Below are positions 49,122 through 60,620 of a stretch of 64,000 bases of DNA, one piece after another. The translations under genes were made by a program, and so were the position numbers. Every line of letters starts with the position of its first letter. The stretch's first letter is position 1. The notes beneath the pieces are model-generated. The model saw only the letters and a list, made by a program, of their open reading frames with translations. It did no database searches and was not told where the DNA came from. Source of the stretch: Umbelopsis ramanniana AG (Eukaryota; Mucoromycota; Umbelopsidomycetes; Umbelopsidales; Umbelopsidaceae); assembly GCF_025399195.1 (NCBI RefSeq), contig NW_026252108.1:248001-312000 (forward strand), read 5' to 3'.

Positions 49122-49756
49122 TTATGGGCCAGCGGTAGGAGCAGGGTTCATCTTGCGCTTGCCACCGAAAGCAGTGGTAACGTTAACGAAGCGGCGGCTG
49201 CAAGAAATTGGTGAGATGTCAGCAAGTAGTTAAGATAGGTATGGGAACTGTGGCAGGTCAAGTTGCGAAGATGCGAAGATGAAAGTTCCGTTCTCATCGA
49301 TGACAATGACATGCGTTGTCTACTGGTGACATGTCGTAACAAATAGCGTGGTTTATAGCTATGAGCATTGATTTTGCTTCCCACTGTCGGAAGGCATTGC
49401 ATTTGTATTGCTCGAAATCGACATAATTTTGTTGATGGGTAGTGAATCGTTCGAATGCTGCAAAGCACACAGTCTGCCAATTCAATGATGGTATATTATA
49501 TTGTCGCTCTGTGCTATTGTTGTTGTTTGACCTGCCAGTTTCTGTTCATTGCAAAAACAATTTTACTTACTTGTAGATGATTCTCTTCTTTGCGCGGCCA
49601 ACAACGGGCTTCTTCTTTTCTTGCTTAGCGACCTTGGGGCACTGAGACTTGACCTTACCAGCACGAGCGAGGGAACCGTGTACTTTACCCTGATGGATGA
49701 GTTAGTAGCTGGATGGATGGATGGATTGATAGTCGATGCATCCATTGGCTTACCAT
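49122..49756 (-). CDS. RPS30: 40S ribosomal protein S30 (eS30)
   Basis: Exons 49756-49754 (the ATG alone), 49689-49571 and 49197-49122 join to 65 aa. The sequence [20 protein letters not shown], then [20 protein letters not shown] and a Lys-rich end ([13 protein letters not shown]), is diagnostic. No ubiquitin-like domain is fused, unlike animal FAU. It is part of the small-subunit decoding region. The second intron (49570-49198) is 373 nt, several times longer than most introns here. It is divergent with the FG nucleoporin gene across 206 bp. Confidence 0.95.
49711..49726. repeat. GGAT tetranucleotide repeat, 4 units
   Basis: Perfect four-unit repeat inside the first intron of RPS30. Confidence 0.9.
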
Positions 49757-49962
49757 TCTGTGAGATGGAAATCAAAAGAGAACGATACTGCGGTTGCGCT
49801 TCTTGCCTCCAGTTACCCAGCTGCGGCGAACTTCCTGCCTCACGCTGAAACTTGTACATGTCATCTTTTCAATTAGTAAAATCTAATTTTTCTGGCAGTC
49901 ACAAAACTTGATATGTGTGTTTTGTGGAAGCGCGTGAATTGGGAATTCTGCTTGCATGCGCT
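49757..49962. promoter_or_regulatory. 206 bp bidirectional promoter, RPS30 / FG nucleoporin
   Basis: Separates two divergent start codons. It also includes their 5' UTRs, since the open frame seen here on the minus strand is not conserved protein. Confidence 0.5.
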
Positions 49963-52743
49963 ATGAGGTAACCTACATTGCTAGCTATACTCGCCTACCA
50001 TCGTACGTTACGTACATGACTAACTCTATGTGTCGATGATCTCTTTCTAGTGGCCGTAAACCTGTTTTTCGCTTTGGAGCGGGCGGATCAGCCAAGAATA
50101 CCAAAGATCCTCAGGTGAATTTTGTTTTTCAACTCCCAGGCGGAGGCACCTCTACACCTGGAGGCTTCAACTTTGCTCCTCCTACTACGCCAACTGCGAC
50201 CTCATCCTTCAATTTTGGTGCGAATACGGCAACTCCCACTCCAGCATTTGGAAATCCTTCATCTACGTTTGGAGCTGCTCCTCAGCCTCCCACTCCAACC
50301 AACCAGCAACCCTCGTTTAACTTTTCATCACAACCCGCCAAACCATCACCGCTAGGCTTTGGTACAAATAATACTGCTCAAAATACGTCGGTATTTGGTG
50401 CTCCTCCACAGGCAAGTCCGTTCGGCGCACAACCGAGTACACCAACCGGAACCTTTGGTCAAGCAGTGCAAAACAATGCATTTTCATTTGGAGCCAGCAA
50501 TCCGCCAGCCGTAGCATCGCCTTTTGACAAGCCTGCTTCCACCACGACACCGACATCCTCCGTGCCAACTTCACAGTTCGCCTTTGGTAGTAACCAAGCT
50601 GCATCATCTCCATTTGGCGCAGCGTCCAATAACGCGCTCCAATCTCCATTACGACGAGCGGTATCCGATGTGAGCGGATTAAACCAAAACTCCCCACTTA
50701 ATAAGCCCACATTTGCAAGCGGAAACGTTTTTGGAGGAATGGCTGCTACCAGTACACCATCAGCTACAATGCCTCCATCTGTAGCGCCCGCTGCTCCTTC
50801 TGCAACATCTTTTTCGTTTGGTAGTGCATCGTCTGGCATAAATGCTACTGCTGCGCCTGCTACTTCAGCGATGCCAACTGCCTCAACTTCAGGGTTTTCT
50901 TTTGGAGCGAGCTCTGCTACACCAGCGTCTCCAGCTATAAACGCATCAACCTCCGGGTTCTCCTTTGGAGCCAGCTCTCCGGCATCGACTCCAACGAAGA
51001 CCGAGCCACCAAAAGCAATTGGAGGATTTTCGTTCGGCGCGCCAAGCACACCTTCTGCCACTAGCTCTGCGGCCTCCAAGCCATTTTTTTCTTTCACGAA
51101 ACCTGCAGAATCAGATACAAAAGCAACTCCAGCTACTACCCCCACCTCTGAACCGAAAAAAACTGAAAGTAGCTCATTTAGTTTCCTCAAATCTGAACCA
51201 TCCACTGCCGCCACTACCACTTCTACATCATCCGCAGCGCCAACATTTTCCTTCAGTAGTACTAGTACTTCCAAAGCAGATCAGACTCCTTCGCTGCTTA
51301 CTAGTAAGCCGGCCGATGGTGGATCCGCCGCGAAGACCTTTACGTTCGGAACGAGCACTGCAACTACTCCCAGCACGACAACCACAGCAACCAGCACAGC
51401 ACCTAAGTTTAGCTTTGGGCCTTCTACATCTGAAAAAAAGGCTGACTCTGCTACAACTACTGGTGCGGCCACTACTTCAGCAAGCGCTGCACCTGCTATA
51501 CCTACAATTCAAGTACCCGCTCAACCATCAGAGTTTTCATTCGACAAAATATTAGAACAAATGAAAGTTACTTCTATATCAATGCCACAAGAAATTCAAT
51601 TTTCTTTGGCTAATGCTGGCATGCCTGGAAAGATGATGTAAGTAAAACTGTTTAATCAAGTACATTTCCCGATGATGGCCACTAATTTATGATGTTCGAA
51701 ACAAGTGGTCAGCAAGCGATGATTCTACAATCCACGACATTTCCCTTTGACAAGATTGAGCCTATAACAAGACACTCTGAACTGCCAGATGATGCTAGGA
51801 ATCAGCTAGATGAAGTTGAAAAGTACATGAAATCAGAAATGCAGGTGTGCGACTTTCTGACAAAGAACAAGATGGTCAGCAAGGCTGAGCAGATTCAACG
51901 AGTTAAGAAGGATACTGAGAACATGACTAAAGTAGGTAACGGGTAACTTTCTGCAAGAGTTGGGCTTTGTTTGTACTGAATCCTTCAATTTATTCCTTTT
52001 TAGCAAATGGAGGGTCTGCATAGTCGACTGAAAGGTCATTTGGAGATTATCGAACAACTTTGGAATGGGGTGGACTACCAACATCGAAACGTGGTTCAAG
52101 CGAGTGAAATCGTCGATAACTACAAGAAGCTGAATCACCAAAGTCGATGGGCTTTTGGATATGGTGTTCATAATAAGTAGGTGTCATTTGTTCTTCCTTA
52201 CATGTCAACATCGAAAGGGCGACATATGTTAATTTTTATTGCTTGGGTAGCTATTTCGCCTTGTTAGCGCGAAATTTTGAAATCAGGCTGGAACGTTACC
52301 GACAAAACATTGTGGTAAGCTGAGTTGCACAATTTATTTGCTTTTAGTTTTTCTGCATTGCTTGGGATATTTTTTAGTCTTAACCATGCTGCCTATAGGA
52401 TATTGAGGCTACCATAACATCAATGTCAAGACATAAGAACGTTGGACCCAAAGGTATGAGAATTGATTACTGTACACCTTGTCCGTTGTGAGCCATGGTA
52501 CTCATAACAGCACACGACCCCTGTATAGATGTTACGGACACCATGCGACTGCAACATGATTCATTACTACGGGCTACTGGCAGAGTGGTGGAGGTTCATG
52601 AAGATCTAGAGATTCACAAGCAAAGATACAAGCAGTATCATGAATTGCTTTACGGACAAGTAGTTGACCCCTTAAATGAAAGGAGTAATCGGCCATTGTC
52701 GGATTTCCAAGAATATCTACAGCCGTTGCCTTCCACATCTTAG
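49963..52743 (+). CDS. NUP49: FG-repeat nucleoporin of the central channel, Nup58/Nup49-like
   Basis: Exons 49963-49967 (ATG AG), 50051-51637, 51706-51931, 52004-52176, 52251-52314, 52399-52453 and 52529-52743 join to 774 aa. Residues about 1-490 are Ser/Thr/Pro-rich with many SFGA, FSFGS and FGAP repeats. The rest is coiled coil (LDEVEKYMKSEM, QMEGLHSRLKGHLEIIEQLW, DIEATITSMSRHKN). The order and the short helices fit Nup58/Nup49, partner of Nup62/Nsp1 and Nup54/Nup57; Nup62 is the main alternative. It forms the permeability barrier of the pore. The 5-nt first exon was chosen because it gives MSGRKPVFRFG in frame with a clean GTAACC donor. Confidence 0.88.
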
Positions 52744-53015
52744 TCCATGCAAAAATGACTAGAAGCTTTCTCTTCATTTGATGTATGGAAGTATGATAGG
52801 GTTTAAACTTGTTTCATAATATACATCCACCTACAACCAATTTGTTTTCTTTAGTTGCCTAGCCTTGTACCTATGCATAATTTGCCAGACACTGAATGTT
52901 GAACGTTGACGATCAAACTATTTGCAAAATGTATACTTTATTTTTCTTTAGCGGACGTCAATTTGCATGCAGCTATTACAATTGTAATTCTGGTTTAAGA
53001 GGACACAGCGAAATT

Positions 53016-53825
53016 CTATACTTTTTCATTTGGGTATTGTATGCTATTCGTGTCGCTACCTGCTCGCTCGAAAATGGTTGTTGTACCGGAACAGGCTGTG
53101 CCAGCAACTGAAATAGAAGAGGTAGATGAAGCTATCCAGCTATGTTCGGTTGGAATGCGGAAGGTTACAGGATTGAAGTTGCGTAAATCATGAGATCTCC
53201 AAGCTCGTCTATGCGAACTTTTGGGAGAACGGTGCGTTTTGGCATTGAGTGACTTGTGATGCCGTAAAGGGGAAAATGGAATGTGGTTAAAAGTAGATGA
53301 AGACGGCAACTCGACAGATATGGTATCTCCACCATACAGTGAGTAGTCAGCTTTGCCATCCTCCTTCATGTATGTGTCTCGCCGAACACCATAGGTAGAA
53401 TCCGGCCGTTCCTTTCGCCACTTTGGGAGCGCATGTTGGGATGGCCACTTGATTTCATGGAGATGCTTACTCAACCGTGTGCTTACTCTTGTTAGAAGCA
53501 TATGGTTTCGCCAGTGATCTAAACGCTTCTTGGCTTCTCTGTGTTCTCGATGCCACGATCGATGACAACTCCAAACCCATACTGAAATGTACAGACTGGC
53601 TACAACCGCACAGAAGATAGGGAGGCATATATAGATTGAGTTATTGTGAAGCGGCCCATGCTGCTCAACTATATTATCAGTGGTGTTTGCAGTAGGTGTT
53701 ACAGCGGCTGTAGCCGCTAAAGCAGACCGAATGATGGATGGGGACTCTGCTGTTATTAGTGGCTCCATTGCGGTTGACACGCCGCTCCTGAATACGCTTG
53801 TAGACGTGGCTCGTGATATGAACAT
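53016..53825 (-). CDS. Single-span membrane protein of unknown family
   Basis: A single exon of 269 aa from the ATG at 53825; an earlier in-frame TTG is not credible. About 55 Ser/Thr/Ala-rich residues with N-T-T/N-N-S sequons precede one span (IYICLPIFCAVVASLYISVW). A long basic, Ser- and His-rich tail follows (HREHREAKKRLDHWRNH ...), likely cytosolic. This is the layout of fungal wall-sensor-like or cortical membrane proteins (short O-glycosylated outside, one span, basic inside), but no Cys-rich WSC module is present, so the sensor idea is weak. Confidence 0.6.
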   Translation of the reverse strand: MFISRATSTSVFRSGVSTAMEPLITAESPSIIRSALAATAAVTPTANTTDNIVEQHGPLHNNSIYICLPIFCAVVASLYISVWVWSCHRSWHREHREAKKRLDHWRNHMLLTRVSTRLSKHLHEIKWPSQHALPKWRKERPDSTYGVRRDTYMKEDGKADYSLYGGDTISVELPSSSTFNHIPFSPLRHHKSLNAKTHRSPKSSHRRAWRSHDLRNFNPVTFRIPTEHSWIASSTSSISVAGTACSGTTTIFERAGSDTNSIQYPNEKV

Positions 53826-55179
53826 TATGTAAGTCGTATTAGATTCTAAAATTATGATTGATCGTACGGTTGCTTCTCTTTTTCTCCTAGTTGGACCTGC
53901 CAAATACTACATAATGTTCTAAGTAAGCCAATAATCCTTAGTCATACAGAGCGAGAGCAGTATCAATCACCTTTACTTAGTTAGCAATTTTGGATCTGAT
54001 CTGCAGTGTAGATCCTGAACGAGCTGTCAAAATCTGACAGTAGACGGTGACGGTAATGTGCAGATGATCGAGCGTAAAGAAAGAAGGAAGACAAAAGAGT
54101 TGGACAATGAAAATCGTTTTCAACAACACGTTGTCCCAACTTTTGGTATATCTTGCCGATCTTTGGTTGATATGCCAACTGCAGTCTCGGTTCATATTAG
54201 AATCAATCACAAGCTATTACCAGATACTTCTAAGCATCATATCGCACTTAGAGGTAGCAAGCTTATAAAGCGAAACTAGTTCGCCTACTATGAATAATTG
54301 TCATTACTGAACCCTTTGTTAAGATACTTATAATCAATGACTTTATTCCGTAGTTAATTTGTACAAAAAATCGAGGTCACTTCAAGCAAAGTAGACAATT
54401 TGGCTCTTGACTGTGGGGTAACAGCGTTTATGCATTTCTGCATCGAAACGTCATGTTATTCTAAAATGCGGCTCTTAGACCAAAGTTGCTATACTGTTAC
54501 TGATGACAAACCAACTTCATGTCAACAGGTAGCATTTTTTATATGTAAAGGAGCAATTTACACTACACATCGTTCTTATTTCAGCTATAATGGGCCAACA
54601 ATGGACAACTAATACTAACAACGGTTCTTCTTCTCTAAATTTATAGACAGCATAGCTGTTGAGCCGGCACTTACTGTATGATAGAATTCAAAACCAAAAG
54701 AAACAAAAAGCATTGAGTGTGGGTATTTCAATGTGCCTTGTTGCTTTGCATTTGAACCTCTGATTTGACAATGTTATAGTTATTAAGCTAACTAGTGAAA
54801 ATACGAATGAATTGAAAATAATGTCATGATGCTCGTGAGTGTGAAAATACATTCGCTCCATGAATTAACTCAACAACGTTCAGTAGTTTTTCTATCGTAA
54901 TTTTTTCAACAATTCGTCTTTCTCTGCTAATGAACCTGCATATTACGCTTCTTAATTACGATTGATACCATAAGGTCCAAATTGCAGGTGAAGTATGGGA
55001 TGTAAAATAGAAAATGCCAGATGAATATACATTTATTAGCAAATCAGCTTTGTACAACAGAAACAATAATTAAGCTACGGATACAAAAAACGAACAGTAG
55101 ATATGTCGCAAAGGAGCCTAACTGTACGCTCATGTACAGATATCTATGCTATAAGCATGGAGGAAGATTCTGGCATAAT
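53826..55179. other. 1.35 kb spacer without recognisable genes
   Basis: AT-rich; the few small frames have neither motifs nor splice support. No RNA gene recognised. Confidence 0.5.
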
Positions 55180-55854
55180 CTACCGATAATTCCAGAAACT
55201 CTCCAGGTCATCGACATTCAAATTTTGCAATGTGGAGGCTTTCCTGACATCCCCATCATTTCGCGATAATATATGATCTCGAACCATTCGCAGCCTGCTG
55301 AGAGCTGTTTGCACATGCTCAGTCTCATCGGAATTTGATTTATTCTCAGCAATCTCTTCCTTCGCTTCCCGAATCAGCTGCTGAAAGAATACGGGGAGAG
55401 AGTATACGTCGTCTGTATATGTTGTTTGCGACAGGTACTTTTCAATATCCTCTGCTTCTATTAAATTGGCAAGGTAGAGGTTGGATTGCTGGGAAGGGAT
55501 AGGTGCATTTGGAATATACGGCTGTGATGGACTGGGGGAGTAGACGGCATCAGTATATTCTCGGGACTGAAGTAGCTCATGTATTTGGATTGAGTCATCA
55601 GGGTTCGTTAATTCATTGAAAAGGGTTTCCCTTATGCTATACTGTGACAGTTCAGGTGTGAATGGGACGCTGCCTTGAAGGTTGGAATTGAAGTCGGACC
55701 ATTCGCTATTCACGACTGGGCTAGGTTGGGCAAGGCTGTTCGCAGACCGAAAAGTAGACTTTTCGGCTTGTCTACTACTCTCGGTATATTGATTGGACAA
55801 CTCTAATGTCGAGGCCTCATTCTTCCAAGACGATGTTGACGCTTTGGAAAACAT
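55180..55854 (-). CDS. Unrecognised 224-residue protein
   Basis: One exon from an ATG at 55854 to a stop at 55180. The first half is Ser/Gln-rich and disordered with SEWSDFNSNLQG. The second half has helical pieces (YLANLIEAEDIEKYLSQ, LPVFFQQLIREAKEEIAENK, ALSRLRMVRDHILSRN) and ends with DDLESFWNYR. There is no signal or membrane segment. It seems a real protein from its length and patterning, but I know no family for it. Both flanks are spacers of over 350 bp. Confidence 0.55.
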   Translation of the reverse strand: MFSKASTSSWKNEASTLELSNQYTESSRQAEKSTFRSANSLAQPSPVVNSEWSDFNSNLQGSVPFTPELSQYSIRETLFNELTNPDDSIQIHELLQSREYTDAVYSPSPSQPYIPNAPIPSQQSNLYLANLIEAEDIEKYLSQTTYTDDVYSLPVFFQQLIREAKEEIAENKSNSDETEHVQTALSRLRMVRDHILSRNDGDVRKASTLQNLNVDDLESFWNYR

Positions 55855-56222
55855 CGTAAGAATGGAGAAGTCAGCAATTCAAGCTGAGCGGCAGTTGTCT
55901 GCTTGTGGCTCAGTACGGAGTTACAGACGAGAGCGCTTGAAAATTTGTCATGATTGTTTCTGTTATTGTAACCTGGATATCGGTCGAGTGTGGCCTATTC
56001 AAGCAAGGCCGGTAAAGAGCCCAACTTACTATTTCATTCCATTCCTTGTTGAAAGGACCTACGATCAAAAGAAAATGGAATTGTCAAGGATTGGAAAACA
56101 AAAAACTTTATCTTTTTTTTACTGCTGAGTTAGGCGTGTATGGCAAAAAATGGAGGTATGACTGACTAACAGACTACGCAAACAACTACTAACAATAGCC
56201 ATTATCATCTATTGTGATTCTT
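55855..56222. other. Spacer
   Basis: Promoter of the 224-residue protein and 3' flank of pyruvate carboxylase. Nothing else seen. Confidence 0.45.
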
Positions 56223-59200
56223 CTACTCTTGCTTGGCTTCTGGGTCCTTGACAATGCGAGCCACCAAATCTCCAGACATGATGGAATCTCCTTCCTCGAT
56301 AGGAATGTACTCAACAATACCAGATGCAGGGCTGGAAACAATGGTCTCCATTTTCATGGCGGAGAGAACGCAGACCGGATCGCCTTCCTTGATATGAGCA
56401 CCAGCCTTTGCCCGAACCTCAATGACAACACCACTCATAGGGCTGCCAACTTCACCAGCGACACCAGGCTTGGCCTTCTCGCGAGTGATGTGATCAACAG
56501 CTGCACTCTTGTCCTCGATACCAACGACACGAGCCTCACCGTTCAATTCAAAGAAGACGTCACGCTTGCCAGTACCATTGATGGGACCAACAGCGAGAAG
56601 CTTGATAATCAACATCTTACCCTCCTCAATATGAACGTTGAATTCTTCACCAATCTTGGGCTTGCTAAGGAAGAAGCGGGTGGGTATAACAGAGAGATCA
56701 CCGTACTTCTCCAACATCTCTCGGTATTCATGGAACACCTTGGGGTAGATAGCGGCGGAGGAGACATCGACATCACGGATACCCTTTCCATACTTTTCAA
56801 CAAGTTCAGCCTTGAGCTTAGCCATATCCAAAGGAGCCAAAGTGGCACCAGGACGACCATCGAGACGCTCCAAGTCGCGAATAATCTTACTTCGGAGAGG
56901 TTCGGGGAAACCACCATAAGGTTGACCAAGGTAACCTTGGAAGAATTCCACGACGGAAGTAGGGAAAGACAAAGAGCCAGCCTTTTCAATGACTTCCTCC
57001 TTTGTGAGATTGTTGGAGACCATGAACTGAGCAAAGTCACCAACGACCTTGGATGAGGGAGTAACTTTAACGATATCACCGCAAAGTTGGTTAGCCTCAA
57101 TGTAAGCCTTCTTAATTTCTCTCCATTGAGTACCGAGACCCAATTGTTGGGCTTGGAACATAAGGTTAGTGTATTGACCGCCAGGCATTTCGTGCTCGTA
57201 GACGCCAGAATCGGCAGACTTGACGTTTGCCTCGAAGCAGGAGTACAGCATACGGCATTGTTCCCAGTAGGAGTTAAGAGCCTGGATATCCTCCATACGG
57301 ATACCAGTGCCAAGTTCGGTGCGCTCAAGAGCGGCAACCAAAGCACCCATAGAGGGTTGCGAAGTCATACCAGACATGGAATCAATGGCGACGTCAACAA
57401 CGTCAGCACCAGCAGCGGCAGCAGCCATCATAGAAGCGACACCAGTACCAGCGGTATCGTGTGTGTGAACGTGAATGGGCAAATCGGGGAACTTTTGGCG
57501 GATAGTTCCGATAAGCAAGGTGGCGGCTTCTGGCTTGAGAAGACCAGCCATATCCTTAATACCAAGAATATGAATACCTTCATTGACGAGCTCTTGAGTC
57601 AAGTTGACATAGTATTCGAGATTGTGCTTTTGCTTGGATGGGTCAGAGACATCACCTGTGTAGCAGATAGTAGCTTCAACAACACCACCAGCCTTCTTGA
57701 CGGCATCGATACCGAGCTTCATGTTTTCAACATAATTGAGAGAATCGAAGATACGGAAAATATCCATACCGCTCTTGACAGCCTTGTCACAGAAATCATA
57801 AATGACGTTGTCAGGGTAGGAAGTATAACCAACAGCGTTGGCACCACGGAGCAACATTTGGAAAGGAATGTTGGGAATAGCCTCACGGAGCTGCATCAAA
57901 CGGTCCCAAGGATCCTCATACAAGAAGCGCATGGCAACATCGAAGGTGGCACCTCCCCAGCATTCTAGAGAGAAAGCGTTTTGAAGAGCATGCGCTGTAA
58001 TGGGAGCAATTCTCAAGAGATCTTATGTGAAATGATAAATTAAGTGAGTCCAAGGTTGTCCACGCAAATTTCGATAAGGAAAAAAAAATAAAAAAAAATT
58101 CATGACTTACCAATGGTACGGACTCTGGTAGCGAGAAGAGATTGATGAGCATCACGCATAGTGGTGTCCATAATCAAACAACCAGGATAAGCACGAACAG
58201 CCTTGGCAAAAGCTTCAGGACCTTGCTCGACAATAATCTTACGCCATCCTTGAGTAGGCTTTACGGAGGCGTCGATAACCTTACCAGAGGCATTCTTGAT
58301 GGAAGGCAAATCAATTTCATGCTTGTAGCTAGGTTCGCCAACTTGACCCTTGATGGAAGAACCATTGACGACAACTTCTCCAAGGTAACCAAGCATACGC
58401 TGAGCACGGTTTTGAGATTGGACCAAGTTGAAAAGATCGGGAGTATCATCAATGAACGTAGTCCAACAGTTACCGGTGACGAAGGTGTCGTGAGTCAAAA
58501 GACGTTGCAAGAATGGAATGTTGGTCTTGACACCGCGAATACGGAATTCAACCAAAGCACGGACAATCTTACGGCGAGCAACTTCATAAGTAGAACCAGA
58601 GCAAGTACACTTGACGAGCAGAGAGTCATAGAAGGGAAGAATCATTGATCCAGCATAACCAGCACCACCATCCAAACGGACGCCGTTACCACCAGATGAG
58701 CGGTAGACTTCGATTTTACCAGTATCAGGTTGGAAATTCTTTTCAGGATCTTCCGTTGTAACACGGCATTGGATAGCGAAGCCACGTTGGTGGATGCGTT
58801 GCTGAGTAAGACCCAACTGTGGGAGTAATGCACCCGCAGCGATTTGGATTTGGGCTGCGACAATGTCAATACCGGTAATTTCTTCGGTAATAGTGTGTTC
58901 AACTTGGATACGTGGGTTGATTTCGATGAAATAGTGACGACCTTGGCTGTCGACCAAGAACTCAGCGGTACCAGCGTTCTTGTACTTGACTTGCTTGGCA
59001 ATCTTGATGGCATCGTTCAAAATGGCCTCACGAACCTTTTGATCGAGATTCTTTGCAGGGGCAATTTCAACAACCTTTTGATGGCGACGTTGAACTGAGC
59101 AATCGCGTTCGAACAAGTGAACGACGTTACCAGCACGATCAGCAAGAAGTTGGACTTCAATATGTCTAGGCTTGTCAACGAAGCGTTCGATGAATACAGT

Positions 59201-60203
59201 ACCGTCGCCAAAAGCGGAAAGAGCTTCCGACTTTGCACGAGCGAATGAATCCTCAAGAGAGGCTTCATCACGAACAACACGCATACCACGACCACCACCA
59301 CCCATGGCAGCCTTGATGATGATGGGAAACCCATGTTCCTTGATGAACTCTCTAGCTTCTGTGAACTCACTAACAGGACCGGGGGTACCAGGGACGACCG
59401 GAACACCTGCCTCGATAGCTAAGAAAATCGTGGGAAACAGATGTTAGTGGTCGGGTTGAGTTACGGAAATTGCCATGGAGTGTGAACGTGATTATCATAC
59501 CAATAGTTCTTGCCTTAGTCTTGTCACCAAGCTTTTCAATAACATCATATGAAGGTCCGATGAACGTTATACCAGCAGCTTCGACTTTGCGAGCGAATTC
59601 AGAGTTCTCAGATAAGAAACCATAGCCAGGGTGAATCATGGAGACACCTTTCTCCTTGGCAATTCTGACGATTTCATCTTGAGCAAGATAAGCGCCAACT
59701 GGGGTAAATTGTCCGAGTTCACCGATTTGATAGGATTCGTCCGCCTAAACAAGTAGATGGATATCACCCAACAAAAAAAAAAGAAGGTGTTTATCAAAAT
59801 CAGATCAACGGATTTCAAAGACCGACATCACAAACTTTGGTTGTTGGCTAAGATGCATCATCACTAGACCCCATACCTCACCAACAACACAAACAAGGCA
59901 CCGCCCCCATCCTTTACATTTGACACGCCCCAACTAAAAATGCAAACATACCTTGTAACGATGCATGGAGAGACGATCTTCATTGGAATAAATGGCAACA
60001 GTTCTCATAGACAGTTCGTGGGCAGTTCTGAAGACTCGAATAGCAATTTCCTGCAACGAGCAATATCAATATCACTGAGTCTCTATGCTTCCATTTTGTT
60101 AATAACTTACACCACGGTTGACCACCATGAGTTTCCTCAGGTGGCCCATGACCTCGCTGTTTCTTCGAATAGTCTCGACTGAGTGTTCGCGAGTGTTGGG
60201 CAT
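56223..60203 (-). CDS. PYC1: Pyruvate carboxylase
   Basis: Exons 60203-60111, 60050-59952, 59744-59501, 59418-58111 and 58021-56223 join to 1180 aa, the yeast length. It holds the biotin carboxylase domain ([39 protein letters not shown]), the carboxyltransferase barrel ([52 protein letters not shown]) and the biotin-carrier domain with AMKME as biotin site. It makes oxaloacetate from pyruvate, CO2 and ATP. No mitochondrial presequence precedes it, so it is cytosolic as in most fungi. Codon use is strongly biased, which leaves long antisense open frames. Confidence 0.98.
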
Positions 60204-60620
60204 ACGACTTACTGTACAATAGGTATAGGATAAGGGATGTTAAGCTTGAAAAGGCTCTCTCTCTGATAAGGACTTCAGAAACAACACTTACCGAAAAATG
60301 GGAGTAAAGGGTTAAAAGAACAAAAGCAAATGGAAAAACGGCGAAGCGTGAAAAAATTGAGACTGTGACGGGGAACATGGCCACCAGATAGATGGAATAG
60401 GGAGATTACGGAGCTTGAAAATACAGACCCTGCCAATGATTGTTCGTTCTCCGATCTGTCTTGTCAAGCTGCTTTAATGCTGACTCACAGCGGCCCCAAC
60501 GAGATTTCTGGGATTCATCTACTTGTTATCAGCTGACGTCATTGTGGAGGATAAACCACCGCATTGCATTCGCATTGTTTATTGGTTTGAGATAACGAAC
60601 CTCTGGAATTTAAAAAACGA
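60204..60620. other. Spacer / pyruvate carboxylase promoter
   Basis: About 417 bp. Contains a donor-like GTAAGT just upstream of the start codon, hinting at a 5' UTR intron. No coding exon supported. Confidence 0.45.

Noticed and set aside
49441-49480. GTTCGAAT T-loop-like sequence in the RPS30 intron
   Set aside because: No matching stem, acceptor arm or anticodon arm, so not a tRNA.
49563-49859. Minus-strand frame across the RPS30 first intron and 5' UTR
   Set aside because: It conflicts with the clear RPS30 exon structure and has no recognisable content.
50115-50145. Possible intron GTGAAT...CCCAG in the nucleoporin
   Set aside because: About 30 nt, too short beside other introns here, and the frame is open through it.
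50459-51274. 271-aa minus-strand frame opposite the nucleoporin
   Set aside because: A by-product of the FG-repeat codon pattern on the other strand.
56214-57968. Long plus-strand open frames (280 and 293 aa) antisense to pyruvate carboxylase
   Set aside because: They mirror a highly codon-biased gene; composition is not protein-like and there are no domains.
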